Shown here one piece after another: positions 17,678-26,693 of a DNA stretch of 64,000 bases. A program made the translations under genes and the position numbers. This DNA is from Leptospiraceae bacterium (GTDB lineage: Bacteria; Spirochaetota; Leptospiria; Leptospirales; Leptospiraceae). The DNA is taken from the NCBI GenBank assembly GCA_024233875.1, contig JACKPB010000003.1, positions 361,871-425,870 of the forward strand, in the 5' to 3' direction. A model generated the notes under the pieces. It was not told the origin of the DNA. It ran no database searches and worked only from the letters and a program-made list of their open reading frames with translations. Every line of letters starts with the position of its first letter. Position 1 is the first letter of the stretch.

Positions 17678-18600
17678 TATTGTATCACTACCATCCCATT
17701 TTCAGATATGGTCCCTTTCAGCAGAACTCCGCTGGATTTGGCTCTCACCCGTATGGGTTCCCCTGCGTTTCCGGATTCTTTGGCTATACCTTTTCCTACA
17801 ACGACCAATCCACCCTCACGATAGATCACTTCCACAGAGGATCCCCTCTCTACATCATGGAGAAGACGAACATGTTTTTTACGAATCTTATCCCCTTCTT
17901 CCAGGGAAGCCAGGGCAGTGACTCCCTCTATTTTCCCCGAATACAAATCCCTGTGGGTACGGGAGGTGAAGAAAGACTTTTCTTCTACATCTTCCTTGCT
18001 CAGGATAGAGTTTTTTGCTATTCTATTTTTAACAAAATATGCTGTCATCTTTAATTCGATCAGAAATCGAATCTTTCTGGTGTAGATTTTTTTTTCATCC
18101 TTCCAGACATCCAGATGAAAGATTTTTTTTCCCGCACTTAGTTTCTTCGGAAAACTTGCCCAGGAGAGCCTCACACCCTTGGGTGGAAGAAAAACAGTCT
18201 CCTCATCGATGAATTGAATTCGAAAGTTTTCTCTATCTATCTCAGTTCTCGAAATGATTTCTTCTGTTATCGATTCGAGAATTTCAGAATCACTGTATCT
18301 CTTCAAAAGGGGGATGACCAAACAATTGGAACCCAAAACGACCCTACCCGACTCGGTTGGACCGAGGAGATCGGACACTCCGGAAGGAGTCAGGACAATG
18401 GGTTCTTCAGGAGTGGTAAGAATCTCCCGATCCTCCATTCCATTGGGAAGCCTGGCTATATCCGATAACTTCACCTTATCGTTTTGAACCACAGAACGGG
18501 GAAACAAATAAATGGGATCAGCAAAAAGTGGGGAAAAAAATGCTATTGTGAAGGGGAAGAAAAAACCCGAGAGAAAAAATTTTTTCAACCCCGTTTTCAT
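17677..18600 (-). CDS. flgA: Flagellar basal body P-ring chaperone FlgA
   Basis: 307 residues with an N-terminal signal peptide. The C-terminal half has the SAF-type fold of FlgA: KNRIAKNSILSKEDVEEKSFFTSRTHRDLYSGKIEGVTALASLEEGDKIRKKHVRL, then GSSVEVIYREGGLVVVGKGIAKESGNAGEPIRVRAKSSGVLLKGTISENGMVVIQ, which is the conserved end. In the periplasm FlgA assists FlgI ring assembly. It is placed between flgG and flgH in one operon. Confidence 0.9.
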   Translation of the reverse strand: MKTGLKKFFLSGFFFPFTIAFFSPLFADPIYLFPRSVVQNDKVKLSDIARLPNGMEDREILTTPEEPIVLTPSGVSDLLGPTESGRVVLGSNCLVIPLLKRYSDSEILESITEEIISRTEIDRENFRIQFIDEETVFLPPKGVRLSWASFPKKLSAGKKIFHLDVWKDEKKIYTRKIRFLIELKMTAYFVKNRIAKNSILSKEDVEEKSFFTSRTHRDLYSGKIEGVTALASLEEGDKIRKKHVRLLHDVERGSSVEVIYREGGLVVVGKGIAKESGNAGEPIRVRAKSSGVLLKGTISENGMVVIQ

Positions 18601-18615
18601 GGGAAAAACCGAATC

Positions 18616-19416
18616 TTATCCGCGCTTGAGACCGATAGCAGTGGACAACATATTGTCAGAGGTTTGAATTGCTTTGGAGTTGGACTCGTAAGCCCTTTGT
18701 GCCACAATCATATTGACCATTTCTTCAACTATCTTTACATTGCTCATCTCTAAAAATCCCTGAAGAATGGAACCAAATCCCTCTGTGCCGGGTGTTCCGG
18801 GAATCTCTGCTCCGGAAGCGACTGTCTCTTTGAATAAGTTCTTACCTATCGCCTGAAGTCCTGCAGGATTGACAAATCGATACAGTTCCACCTGTCCGAT
18901 CACTGTAGGCCGGATGTCATTTCCGATCTTTACAGTCACTTCCCCCTGCTCACTGAAAGCCAGAGTATTGAGTATAGCTCCCTCGGGAAGGATGATCTGA
19001 GGTTCAAAGAGGTATCCATTGGAAGTCACCACCTGCTGGTTGGAATCGATCTTGTAGGAACCGTCTCTTGTGAAGGCAAAGCTTCCATCGGGCATCTGGA
19101 TTTTAAAAAATCCCATCTCTCCTGTGATCGCGAGATCCAATTTGTTCCCTGTGGCCTGAAAGGAACCGATCTCAAAGATTTTCTGAGAAGCGGCGGCCCG
19201 AACCCCGTGACCGACATTGACACCTGTAGGAATTTCACTGACTGCGGTCGCAGGCGTACCCGCCATGACCTGGTGCTGATAGACAAGATCTTCAAAATCT
19301 GCACGGTTTTTCTTAAAACCTGTGGTGTTCACATTTGCCAGGTTATTTGAAATAGTATCGATATGAAACTGCTGGGCAATCATACCGGTAGATGCTGTCC
19401 ACAATGATCTCATCAT
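18616..19416 (-). CDS. flgG: Flagellar distal rod protein
   Basis: 266 residues. It has the rod/hook N-terminal motif MMRSLWTASTGMIAQQFHIDTISNNLANVNTTGFKKNRADFEDLVYQ and the C-terminal GFLEMSNVKIVEEMVNMIVAQRAYESNSKAIQTSDNMLSTAIGLKR. It forms the distal rod joining the basal body to the hook. I start at the ATG of the MM pair because AGGAG lies 11 bases before it; a TTG 13 codons upstream would add residues foreign to the family. It is first in the flgG-A-H-I-J operon. Confidence 0.94.
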   Translation of the reverse strand: MMRSLWTASTGMIAQQFHIDTISNNLANVNTTGFKKNRADFEDLVYQHQVMAGTPATAVSEIPTGVNVGHGVRAAASQKIFEIGSFQATGNKLDLAITGEMGFFKIQMPDGSFAFTRDGSYKIDSNQQVVTSNGYLFEPQIILPEGAILNTLAFSEQGEVTVKIGNDIRPTVIGQVELYRFVNPAGLQAIGKNLFKETVASGAEIPGTPGTEGFGSILQGFLEMSNVKIVEEMVNMIVAQRAYESNSKAIQTSDNMLSTAIGLKRG

Positions 19417-19494
19417 AAGCTCGGGTACTCCTATACGAAGTACATATCGTCTCAATTCATAAAAACAAAAGGATTTTTTCTCAAAAACCCTTTT

Positions 19495-20646
19495 CTATTT
19501 TCGATTTTTGAAGACTACGCAACGATTGGAATTCGTACCCTTTTCATTATTGGATACATTCCAACAATTGGAGAGCTTGGTAAACTTTTGAGCGTTGATA
19601 TAGGTTTTTTCCCAGACAAGAGAGGATTTTTCGGCGGCGCGGACAACCAGGTCATCGAGATTCAAGACCCCGGATCCATGCTTAACATCACCTACTTCCA
19701 TGACCAGATATGCATTTTTTTTCATCACCCTTGCACATTCAGTCAGCGTCTTCTCTATAAAGGACTCCCATTGCTCGGGAGTGTGAAGAATCGCCATTCC
19801 TTTTGTCTCTTCATTCCGGATTCCCAAAAACCAGGATTTCAACCAATTGTCAGCCCGATAGTCGACCTTATCGAGGAAAGGAGGTGAAGTCACCACAAGA
19901 TCAACAGTTGAACTTCCAACATTCTTCATATCGTATGACGTTCCGTGAGTATACAAATTATGTCGCGCAAACTCATGATAGAATGGAGGTAAGGGATCAC
20001 TCAAATCTTTTTTCATCTTTTTTAGGATCCTTGATTTGATCTCCCTGTATTCCGGAAACTCTCCCCGCTTTTCATTATTCTTTTTCTGGGCAAGGGGCGG
20101 AATCGACAACTGAGGGAAAGTATACACCGAAAAGAATCCTGTTGAGTGACCGTGCAATCTCGAGAGAGCGGTAAGATAAATATAACTCATCTCGGGAGAC
20201 TTGTCATTCTCATACAGACGTTTCAGATTTTTAATTTCATTCAGAGTCTTCTTATGATAGAAGTGAAGGAGATCTTTATCAATAGTTTCCTCTTCAACTT
20301 TCTGCGATAAATCCAATGAATTCAATACTTTTTCAAGGTTTTGAACATCCGGAATCCTCTGTCTTGATTTGGCGAGAAAAATCGACAGAGGATTGATATC
20401 ATTATGAACTGCAAAATGACCATCCAGATTAGCCTGTATTGCAGTCGTACCTCGCCCTCCGAAAGGGTCTAAGATTGTTGATTTCTTTTTTTTCAGGAAT
20501 TCTTTAATAAAGAAAGAAGGTAATTCGGGTTTGAATGCTGCCCTGTAACTCACCGTATAATGAATCTTATGAGCCTGTCTTTGCTTTGCTGTCCAAAATT
20601 CGCCAACCAACACTTTTTCTTCTTTTCTTACTAGAGAATCTCTCAT
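19495..20646 (-). CDS. DNA methyltransferase (N4-cytosine/N6-adenine type), solitary
   Basis: 383 residues. The SAM-binding motif [11 protein letters not shown], is at Asp60, and the catalytic motif [16 protein letters not shown], is near residue 255. SPPF-type motif IV is seen in amino-methyltransferases, most often N4-cytosine. The order is motif I first, then IV. No restriction endonuclease gene is adjacent, so it looks like an orphan methylase acting in regulation or protection. It starts with an ATG behind GGAG, which sits inside a 16-base palindrome. Confidence 0.82.
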   Translation of the reverse strand: MRDSLVRKEEKVLVGEFWTAKQRQAHKIHYTVSYRAAFKPELPSFFIKEFLKKKKSTILDPFGGRGTTAIQANLDGHFAVHNDINPLSIFLAKSRQRIPDVQNLEKVLNSLDLSQKVEEETIDKDLLHFYHKKTLNEIKNLKRLYENDKSPEMSYIYLTALSRLHGHSTGFFSVYTFPQLSIPPLAQKKNNEKRGEFPEYREIKSRILKKMKKDLSDPLPPFYHEFARHNLYTHGTSYDMKNVGSSTVDLVVTSPPFLDKVDYRADNWLKSWFLGIRNEETKGMAILHTPEQWESFIEKTLTECARVMKKNAYLVMEVGDVKHGSGVLNLDDLVVRAAEKSSLVWEKTYINAQKFTKLSNCWNVSNNEKGTNSNRCVVFKNRK

Positions 20647-20647
20647 G

Positions 20648-20663
20648 AAAACTCCGGAGTTTT
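20648..20663. promoter_or_regulatory. Perfect 16-base palindrome covering the methyltransferase ribosome site
   Basis: AAAACTCC-GGAGTTTT is perfectly symmetrical and contains the GGAG Shine-Dalgarno of the methyltransferase, ending one base before the ATG. It could be an operator through which the protein represses itself, or an RNA hairpin that hides the ribosome site. Neither can be decided from sequence alone. Confidence 0.5.
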
Positions 20664-21047
20664 TATTTATTCATCGGTGAAAGTAAAAAAAAAGAATAAG
20701 AACTTTTCATGAAGGGAATATTTCTTTTCTCTTTATTATGTCTCCATAATACATTTCACCTAACGCTTTTGTTAAAATGTATATCAAACCATACGATTCC
20801 GAAATTTCCTTCCGAATAGATTTCTCAAAAACACCCTCCCTTCCGCCCCACCCTCGTTTTGAGTTCGAAAGCAAGTTTTTCAGATCCCCGTCCCCCAAAG
20901 ACCCTTCCCGGAGACACTCTGCTTATTTTTCTGGCATATTAACTAGATTCTTGGCATTCTGACTCAATTATTCAAAAAGTTCCGTAATTTATCTCTCTAT
21001 TTCCATTGGTACAAATTGTGCATAAATATCTCAGGGTCAATTTGAGA
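20664..21047. other. Spacer with no convincing gene
   Basis: About 380 bases between the methyltransferase and the MobA-like gene. Short open frames exist on both strands (about 60 codons each) but have no good ribosome site, recognisable motif or codon pattern. A decayed gene is possible. I see no repeat, RNA gene or strong terminator. Confidence 0.5.
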
Positions 21048-21662
21048 ATGGGATTTAGATTTTTAAAGTCTTTGGATATTCTGGGCGTAGTTCTCTGCGG
21101 AAGAACGAAGCGAATGAATCGACCGGAAGAGCTGGAGGCAGTGGAGCATTCCCTGAATCTGCTTTCTCAGGTATCACGGGAATGCATTCTCTCTGTAGAT
21201 GACAGACAATTCCCAATTTTCAAGAAACGTTTTCAGAGTCGGGAAATCATCATAGATAGCCAGAACCTCCACGGTCCGGTATCGGGAATTCTGAGTGTCT
21301 ATTCCGCCTATCGGGTGTACAATCTCATTGTTCTTTCTATGGACATGCTTCATATGGAAATTCAACCCATACGCACCCTGATTCAAAACTACAAAGCCCA
21401 GCCGAATTATGATTTTTATGTATTCAAAAATGGAAAGGGAGTGGAACCTCTCTGTGGAATCTATACCTCTGCGGGTCTAAAAAAAATCAATGATTCCTAC
21501 CTGGAAGGTAGCCTGAAATCCTACAATCTCAAAACAATTCTCCAGGAATCCAATACACTGATTCTGGAACCACCGGGAGAGTATGAGGCTAACCTCCAGC
21601 ACCCTGTGCATAAGCCCAAACCATTGCTTCCCAATCTTCCCCTCAATGAAACCCAGGCCTAG
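21048..21662 (+). CDS. MobA-like nucleotidyltransferase with a degenerate GTP-binding motif
   Basis: 204 residues from the chosen ATG; a TTG 14 codons earlier is possible and neither has a strong ribosome site. The fold outline matches molybdenum cofactor guanylyltransferase: LGVVLCGRTKRMNRPEEL at the N-terminus, then DSQNLHGPVSGILSVYSAY, VLSMDMLHME and GVEPLCGIY. The first motif is usually LAGGxSxRMGxxK; here the second glycine, the RMG glycine and the lysine are replaced. It may be a sluggish or repurposed enzyme. No moa/moe genes are nearby. Confidence 0.6.
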   Translation: MGFRFLKSLDILGVVLCGRTKRMNRPEELEAVEHSLNLLSQVSRECILSVDDRQFPIFKKRFQSREIIIDSQNLHGPVSGILSVYSAYRVYNLIVLSMDMLHMEIQPIRTLIQNYKAQPNYDFYVFKNGKGVEPLCGIYTSAGLKKINDSYLEGSLKSYNLKTILQESNTLILEPPGEYEANLQHPVHKPKPLLPNLPLNETQA

Positions 21663-21881
21663 AAAAGCATCCTGAGATTTTTTTTATCTTCATAATTAGC
21701 TTAAAATAAAAAATGGCTATAATGAGACTGAGTTTCAAAGTTAGAAAAGGAGGGTATGAGTCATTTTTTCACAATTTCACTGAAACTATCCCATTTTTCA
21801 ATGAGAATCGGTCTATATGCGGAAAAAATCCTTGCATTAATTAATTAATATTATTCAATATCTGAGGGAAGATTTATAGGA

Positions 21882-23684
21882 ATGGGTCAATTAGATAAAA
21901 CCAAAAAAGCCATCGGCGTAGATGCTATCGACGAGAAAGCCAGGCAGGATATGTTCAAGAAGTTCCAGGATGCCGGAGGACAGGTCATTCGGGACAAAGA
22001 AGAAGAGGACAATTCATCCTCCTCATCCTCAAGGCCATCCAGAGCCCCTCTGAATCGGGGTGGTGGTGGTAGATCCTCTTCATCCGGATCAAGAGGAAGC
22101 AGATCCAAATCAACTTCCAACACTCAGGGGAACTCCGCCGCACTCACCAAATCGGGAGCCGCTATAAAAGAGCCCGATATAGGAAGTTTCCTCAACAGAA
22201 TGATCATCAAGTTCAAGTGTTGGGCCAACAACATCACCCCTTTCAATCAGCCAAATCTTCTCCCCCAATTCATGTCCGAACTGAACCTCGAGCTCCGATC
22301 TGCGATTATGGACTTTAAGATAGTCAGTTCCGAGCTACTGGCCAACCCGGCTCTCTCTCCCAAGATAGCCAAAAACCTCGACAAAGTATCCCCAATCTAT
22401 ATCGAATTGATTGCCAGAGCGGGAAAGGTCTTTGATTCAGTTGAGATCAATGAGCTCTTCATGAATTACAACGCCAAACCCTCCGATCCCATCCCTTTGA
22501 ATTCTGTATCTCCCCAGCTGTATTCCATATTCAAAAAGCTCTACTATCTCTATCCATTTCAGGCTACTTACAAAAAAGCCGTGACTGCCGCTTACGACAA
22601 TCTTCAGCGTCTTGAGGGCAAACCGGCATTGATTTACACAACCAAGAGAAAGAAGATCTTGAGTGAAATCTCCCTAGTTTTTGATAAGTACTTCGAAAAG
22701 ATCTATTTGACCATCATTCGAAATGAAAACAAAAACATCCCCATGATTTCTCTCTATATGGAATCTCTCTTAGAAATCACAGATGAAGATCGACCGGGAA
22801 AAAGAAAAGCAGGAGAAGACCTCCCGATCAATCCTCCACCCGAACCTGAGGAAGAACCTGAAGAAGAGGAAGTAAAAGAGGAGACGAAAGAAGAACCCGA
22901 GGAAGAACTCTCACCCGAATTGAAATTGGGTAAAAAAATCATGTTTGATACCTCTATTGAAACCCTAAGAAAAAAACATGATCCCAAAAATGAACTCTCT
23001 GATTTTCCGGATTCCGACAAATGCTTTCTATCTTATCTTTACTTCAAAGAGTTTGATTATGAGTATTCAGTAGTCATGACCACCAAAAAAATCCTCATTC
23101 AAACGATCAATCGAAACGGGGTAAAAATGGATCACAGACAGAATCTTCTCTCCGTTTATGAGCTCTCCCGGAACTGCGTAGACCAATTCAAAATCTACAT
23201 TGAAACCTTTCGAGAACACATGAAAGCAAAATCCAATCCCGGTTCCAATTACATCGAATACTCTAAGAAACTCACCAGTCTGGAAGCCAAACGGGGTCAA
23301 CAATCCAGAAATTGTCGGGGAGCGATTCGGGAATTCGCCGAAAAAGCTTCCGAGTCCTTACATATTCTCATCCAGGATATGCAGGGAGAGAGAGCGATTG
23401 TTGGAAATCTGGACGAAATCATGGCCTTCGATTCTGTTGAAGCCAGAAAGAAACTAAATAAAAAACCCATCAAACAATGCATTTCTGAGTCTTATGGATT
23501 TATTCTTGCACTCACAGCCAGATTGGAAGACGGGGTTGGTGATCTTTACGGGGGTATACTTGAACTCACTCCGGAACAGATGAACAAAGCTTACGGGAAA
23601 ATGATCAATCCTGCCGATGAACAAGAAGAAGCTCCTCCCCCAACAGCTTCCGAAGAAAAACAAATCTCTGAAATTGAAGAGTAA
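21882..23684 (+). CDS. Unknown 600-residue protein with Ser/Gly-rich and Glu/Pro-rich linkers
   Basis: I do not recognise this protein. It has no signal peptide or membrane helix, so it is probably cytoplasmic. Residues 1-45 are charged; 45-95 are a low-complexity Ser/Gly/Arg linker; 96-310 form a helical domain (for example IGSFLNRMIIKFKCWANNITPFNQPNLLPQFM). Residues ~315-345 are a Glu/Pro linker (PEPEEEPEEEE), and ~350-585 form a second helical domain. Two globular helical domains joined by flexible acid linkers suggest a structural or adaptor protein. The nitrilase-like gene starts 10 bases later. A spirochete-restricted family is likely but untested. Confidence 0.7.
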   Translation: MGQLDKTKKAIGVDAIDEKARQDMFKKFQDAGGQVIRDKEEEDNSSSSSSRPSRAPLNRGGGGRSSSSGSRGSRSKSTSNTQGNSAALTKSGAAIKEPDIGSFLNRMIIKFKCWANNITPFNQPNLLPQFMSELNLELRSAIMDFKIVSSELLANPALSPKIAKNLDKVSPIYIELIARAGKVFDSVEINELFMNYNAKPSDPIPLNSVSPQLYSIFKKLYYLYPFQATYKKAVTAAYDNLQRLEGKPALIYTTKRKKILSEISLVFDKYFEKIYLTIIRNENKNIPMISLYMESLLEITDEDRPGKRKAGEDLPINPPPEPEEEPEEEEVKEETKEEPEEELSPELKLGKKIMFDTSIETLRKKHDPKNELSDFPDSDKCFLSYLYFKEFDYEYSVVMTTKKILIQTINRNGVKMDHRQNLLSVYELSRNCVDQFKIYIETFREHMKAKSNPGSNYIEYSKKLTSLEAKRGQQSRNCRGAIREFAEKASESLHILIQDMQGERAIVGNLDEIMAFDSVEARKKLNKKPIKQCISESYGFILALTARLEDGVGDLYGGILELTPEQMNKAYGKMINPADEQEEAPPPTASEEKQISEIEE

Positions 23685-23693
23685 AGAAACCGA

Positions 23694-24419
23694 ATGTCGA
23701 GTGTAAAAGTCTTACTGTTCCAAAAGAATATCAATACAGATCTTACCAAAGATCAAAAGCAAAATATCTCTAAAGCACGGGCTGATTTTCTAATCCTGCC
23801 GAGATTTTTTCCCGCACCCGCTAAAATCAACTCTGAAATTTTTGACTTAGAGAAGAAGTACTTAGATCGAATCCTGGAGATCTCAGAATATCATAAAGGT
23901 GTAGTTTTGGGTGGAAGTATATTCAGAAAAGAGAATGGAAAAGTCTATGAGTCCCTTCCTATTGTCCAGGATGTCAATCTGGTCGATTACTACAATCTTA
24001 GATCAGGAGAAGAAGTCTATTCTCTGAAGCCCGAGAAAGGAGAAGGAGATTCTATCTACATCCTTCATGGAGTTCGATTTGCTATCGTCTCAGGTAAAGA
24101 CTTTGAACTTGATGGACTTTTCCAGCATCTATCCGATGAAAGCATAGAGCTACTTTTCCATTCTTCAGATAGAAATCTGGAACCCAATGATTTTGCTATC
24201 TATAAAGATGACCTGATTAAGGTTTCAGAAATTAGTAAGAAGTACAATCTAAATATAGTTCGTTGCGAGGGGACGGGTTTCCTGGAAGGCAAAGAAAAAA
24301 GTGGCAGATCCTACTATTCATCCCCTACAGGAATCAAATGGAAGTTGGGAGAGTCGGAAAACAAATCCGAAATTCTTAAAAATCTAAACATTTCTTTAAG
24401 TAAGAAGATTCCTCTTTGA
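23694..24419 (+). CDS. Degenerate carbon-nitrogen hydrolase (nitrilase-like) protein
   Basis: 241 residues. The pattern is nitrilase-like: an opening KVLLFQKNI, ADFLILPRFF where an active enzyme has the catalytic Glu (LPExF), then KGVVLGGSIFRKENGKVYESLPIV, and YILHGVRFAIVSGKDFELDGLFQHL where the catalytic Cys would normally follow a glycine. Neither the first Glu nor the Cys is visible. I infer a non-catalytic family member. It is probably in an operon with the preceding 600-residue protein, and its end overlaps the convergent Rrf2 gene by 24 bases. Confidence 0.55.
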   Translation: MSSVKVLLFQKNINTDLTKDQKQNISKARADFLILPRFFPAPAKINSEIFDLEKKYLDRILEISEYHKGVVLGGSIFRKENGKVYESLPIVQDVNLVDYYNLRSGEEVYSLKPEKGEGDSIYILHGVRFAIVSGKDFELDGLFQHLSDESIELLFHSSDRNLEPNDFAIYKDDLIKVSEISKKYNLNIVRCEGTGFLEGKEKSGRSYYSSPTGIKWKLGESENKSEILKNLNISLSKKIPL

Positions 24420-24869
24420 GGATTTCTTTTTGCTTACCGGTTTGGATACAATAGACAAAAGATCCTTTTCTTTGTTTTTTATCAAATCTTGCAAGGTATA
24501 CTTTGCTATCACTTTTTCAAAGCCCTTCAATGCTTCATAGAGAACGTTCTTCAAATTACAAACCGGAGCAATCCTGCAAAGATCAGCAGACTGAAAGCAC
24601 TCCGCAATAAAAAAGTTTGACTCCATAGCTTTCATGACATCTAAGACTTTTATATCCTTGGGCTTCATTCCCAACCTGATACCACCATTCTTTCCGGGAA
24701 TAGTTTTAATATATCCTAATTTACCCAGTCTATGAACCACCTTTACAAGGTGATTTTTTGAAATATCGTAAAGTCCTGATAGTTCATTGACGGTAAACAA
24801 TCTCTCCTGATCGGCTCCGAGAAGGATCATCACCCGAAATGAATAGTCTGTGTATTTATTGAGTTGCAT
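24396..24869 (-). CDS. Rrf2-family regulator with three-cysteine Fe-S motif (NsrR/IscR-like)
   Basis: 157 residues. Winged-helix start MQLNKYTDYSFRVMILLGA, recognition region LYDISKNHLVKVVHRLGKLGYIKTIPGKNGGIRLG, and the cluster-binding motif CFQSADLCRIAPVC (C-x6-C-x5-C). The three cysteines suggest a Fe-S cofactor read as a signal of nitric oxide, iron or cluster status. Closest in pattern to NsrR, but IscR-type control of the adjoining SUF genes is equally plausible. It is the last gene of the suf-rlmN stretch on this strand. A long inverted repeat lies immediately upstream. Confidence 0.85.
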   Translation of the reverse strand: MQLNKYTDYSFRVMILLGADQERLFTVNELSGLYDISKNHLVKVVHRLGKLGYIKTIPGKNGGIRLGMKPKDIKVLDVMKAMESNFFIAECFQSADLCRIAPVCNLKNVLYEALKGFEKVIAKYTLQDLIKNKEKDLLSIVSKPVSKKKSSKRNLLT

Positions 24870-24881
24870 AGAGTCATACTG

Positions 24882-24912
24882 AAAATCGATGGTATGCTTG
24901 TAAATCGATTTT
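24882..24912. promoter_or_regulatory. Inverted repeat AAAATCGAT-N13-ATCGATTTT before the Rrf2 gene
   Basis: Perfect 9-base arms flank a 13-base spacer in the 41-base gap between rlmN and the Rrf2 gene; one arm overlaps the rlmN stop. It sits 13 bases upstream of the Rrf2 ATG, which suits an autoregulatory operator. It could also fold as a hairpin at the end of rlmN, but no U-run follows. Confidence 0.45.
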
Positions 24913-25933
24913 ACCCCTTGAGAGCAAGCATCCCGCAGGCCCCGGAAATATCTTTCCCGGGAGATTTTCTATTCATGATAGGAACTCCTGCCGGTTTCAA
25001 AAGGGATTTGAATTGGTCAATTTCTTTCTCGGTCGGAGGTCTCCAACCATTGAACTCTGTGTTCAAAGGAATCAAATTGATCTTGCAATTCACACTTCTG
25101 GCTAGTTTTACTAATGTAGCCGCTGTATTTTTATCCATGTTTACATCCGGAATCATGATGTATTCAAATGTGATTTTCCTTTTTAAGGTTTTTGTAAAAT
25201 GTCTTACAGTCCCGAGGAGTTCATCGAGAGGAAATCTTTTGTCAATATTCATAATCTCATGTCTCCTGTCTTTTCTCGGATCATTCAGGGACAGAGCAAA
25301 ATTAAATGGCTGATTCTCTTCTATGAACCTTAAGATGGATGGTATCACACCCGATGTAGAGATGGTTATGCGTTTGGCACCGAGATTCCAGGTGGAGGGG
25401 TGATGAAAGAGATGGGCGGCTTTGATGACCTGATTGTAGTTGTGAAATGGTTCCCCCATCCCCATGAACACGATATTTGTGCATTTTTCACCCGTAATTC
25501 TTTCCACACTGATGACCTGATCGACAATCTCCCAGGCTTTCAGATTTCCTTTGAATTCAAGAGTGCCCGTTGCACAGAATGCACAGGAAAGGGTACACCC
25601 CACCTGTGAGGATATGCAGATGGTTTTTCTTTCTTCATCCCCGGAGGGAATCCAAACCGATTCTATCTCCCGATCTTCACCGAGGGAGAAAGTCATCTTT
25701 TGGGTTCCATCTTTACTGACTAAGTGTTTATTTAGTTTTAAACTGCGGATTTCTGCACATTCATTGAGTTTGGATTTCAATTGTCCGGAGAGATTGCTGA
25801 ACTCCTCAAAGGAAGAGTATCCATCCCGGTAAATCCCAAGAAACAATTGATCTGCTCTGTATTTTGGTTCTCCCAGGGACTCCACAAATTTGCGGAGTTC
25901 TTCCTGATCCATGCCTTTTAGATTGATTTTCAT
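24911..25933 (-). CDS. rlmN: Dual-specificity 23S rRNA/tRNA adenine-C2 methyltransferase
   Basis: 340 residues, a radical-SAM enzyme methylating A2503 of 23S rRNA and A37 of some tRNAs. The Fe4S4 cysteines are in CTLSCAFC (CxxxCxxC), preceded by [25 protein letters not shown] and [13 protein letters not shown] follow. The C-terminal methyl-carrying cysteine pair partner is in DISGACGML. As an iron-sulfur enzyme its place just after the SUF genes is sensible. Its start abuts the sufT stop. Confidence 0.95.
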   Translation of the reverse strand: MKINLKGMDQEELRKFVESLGEPKYRADQLFLGIYRDGYSSFEEFSNLSGQLKSKLNECAEIRSLKLNKHLVSKDGTQKMTFSLGEDREIESVWIPSGDEERKTICISSQVGCTLSCAFCATGTLEFKGNLKAWEIVDQVISVERITGEKCTNIVFMGMGEPFHNYNQVIKAAHLFHHPSTWNLGAKRITISTSGVIPSILRFIEENQPFNFALSLNDPRKDRRHEIMNIDKRFPLDELLGTVRHFTKTLKRKITFEYIMIPDVNMDKNTAATLVKLARSVNCKINLIPLNTEFNGWRPPTEKEIDQFKSLLKPAGVPIMNRKSPGKDISGACGMLALKG

Positions 25934-26266
25934 TCAATCGTAGATTCCCAATTCCATCTTTGCATCTTCAGATGCCATGATACGGGGATCCCAGGGCGGT
26001 GTCCAAACTACATCAACCTCTACATCTTTGACACCTTCCACCATGAGTGCGTGATGGATAACCTGAGATTTTAGAGAAGGTCCTGCCGGACAGGCCATAC
26101 TGGTGAAAGTCATTTTGATTTTGCAAATGCCTTCTTCATCCACTTCAATTTCATAAATCAAACCCAGCTCTACGATTTGAATGAAGAGTTCCGGATCTTC
26201 TACTACTTTTATAGCATCGAACACCCTCTGCTCGATTTCGGATAAGGGACGGTCTACCTGAAGCAT
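25934..26266 (-). CDS. sufT: SufT-like MIP18/DUF59 family Fe-S maturation protein
   Basis: 110 residues. A single DUF59 domain: [55 protein letters not shown], with the conserved cysteine in the TSMACPAG loop. Relatives help mature or carry iron-sulfur clusters in the cytoplasm. It is 1 base after sufU and abuts rlmN, within the SUF stretch, which supports the role. Confidence 0.85.
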   Translation of the reverse strand: MLQVDRPLSEIEQRVFDAIKVVEDPELFIQIVELGLIYEIEVDEEGICKIKMTFTSMACPAGPSLKSQVIHHALMVEGVKDVEVDVVWTPPWDPRIMASEDAKMELGIYD

Positions 26267-26267
26267 A

Positions 26268-26693
26268 TCATTCCTCCAGAGCTTTTTCTAATGTATTCCA
26301 GGCCAGAACGGCACACTTCACCCTGACCGGATATTTTTTCACACCCAAAAGTGCTTCCAAATCCCCTTCTTCTTCGGTGAATTCCTGTTCTTTGTCTTCG
26401 AGGATAGCTGACTTGAACTTTTGCATCAGAGCAAGTGCAGATTTTTTGTCCATCCCTTTGACAGCTTCCGTCATCATTGAACTCGATGCCTGAGAGATGG
26501 AACAACCCTTTCCCTGAAACATGATGTCTTTGATGATACCTGCTTCCAGCTCCACACTGAGTTCCAACTCATCACCACAGAGAGGATTCATACCTTTTTC
26601 CTGCCTGGCAGGAGGGTTCAAAACTCCAAAATTTCTCGGGTTTTCATAGTGATCGAGGATCACTTCCTTGTACAGATCATCTCTTAACGACAC
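26268..26693 (-). CDS. sufU: SufU-type scaffold/sulfur acceptor
   Basis: 141 residues, IscU-like fold of the SufU branch. Zinc/sulfur ligands are in [20 protein letters not shown] and RVKCAVLAW. The extra loop between the second and third cysteines marks SufU rather than IscU. It accepts persulfide sulfur from SufS. It overlaps the sufS 3' end by 17 bases, so the two are translated together. Confidence 0.93.
   Translation of the reverse strand: MSLRDDLYKEVILDHYENPRNFGVLNPPARQEKGMNPLCGDELELSVELEAGIIKDIMFQGKGCSISQASSSMMTEAVKGMDKKSALALMQKFKSAILEDKEQEFTEEEGDLEALLGVKKYPVRVKCAVLAWNTLEKALEE

Noticed and set aside
20707..20898. Minus-strand open frame of 63 codons
   Set aside because: No ribosome site, no motif, and an overlapping plus-strand frame of similar length; probably chance.
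21742..21840. Tiny plus-strand frame (MSHFFTISLKL...) behind AAAGGAGG
   Set aside because: The ribosome site is only 2 bases from the ATG and the peptide is about 30 residues in an AT-rich spacer; too weak to call.
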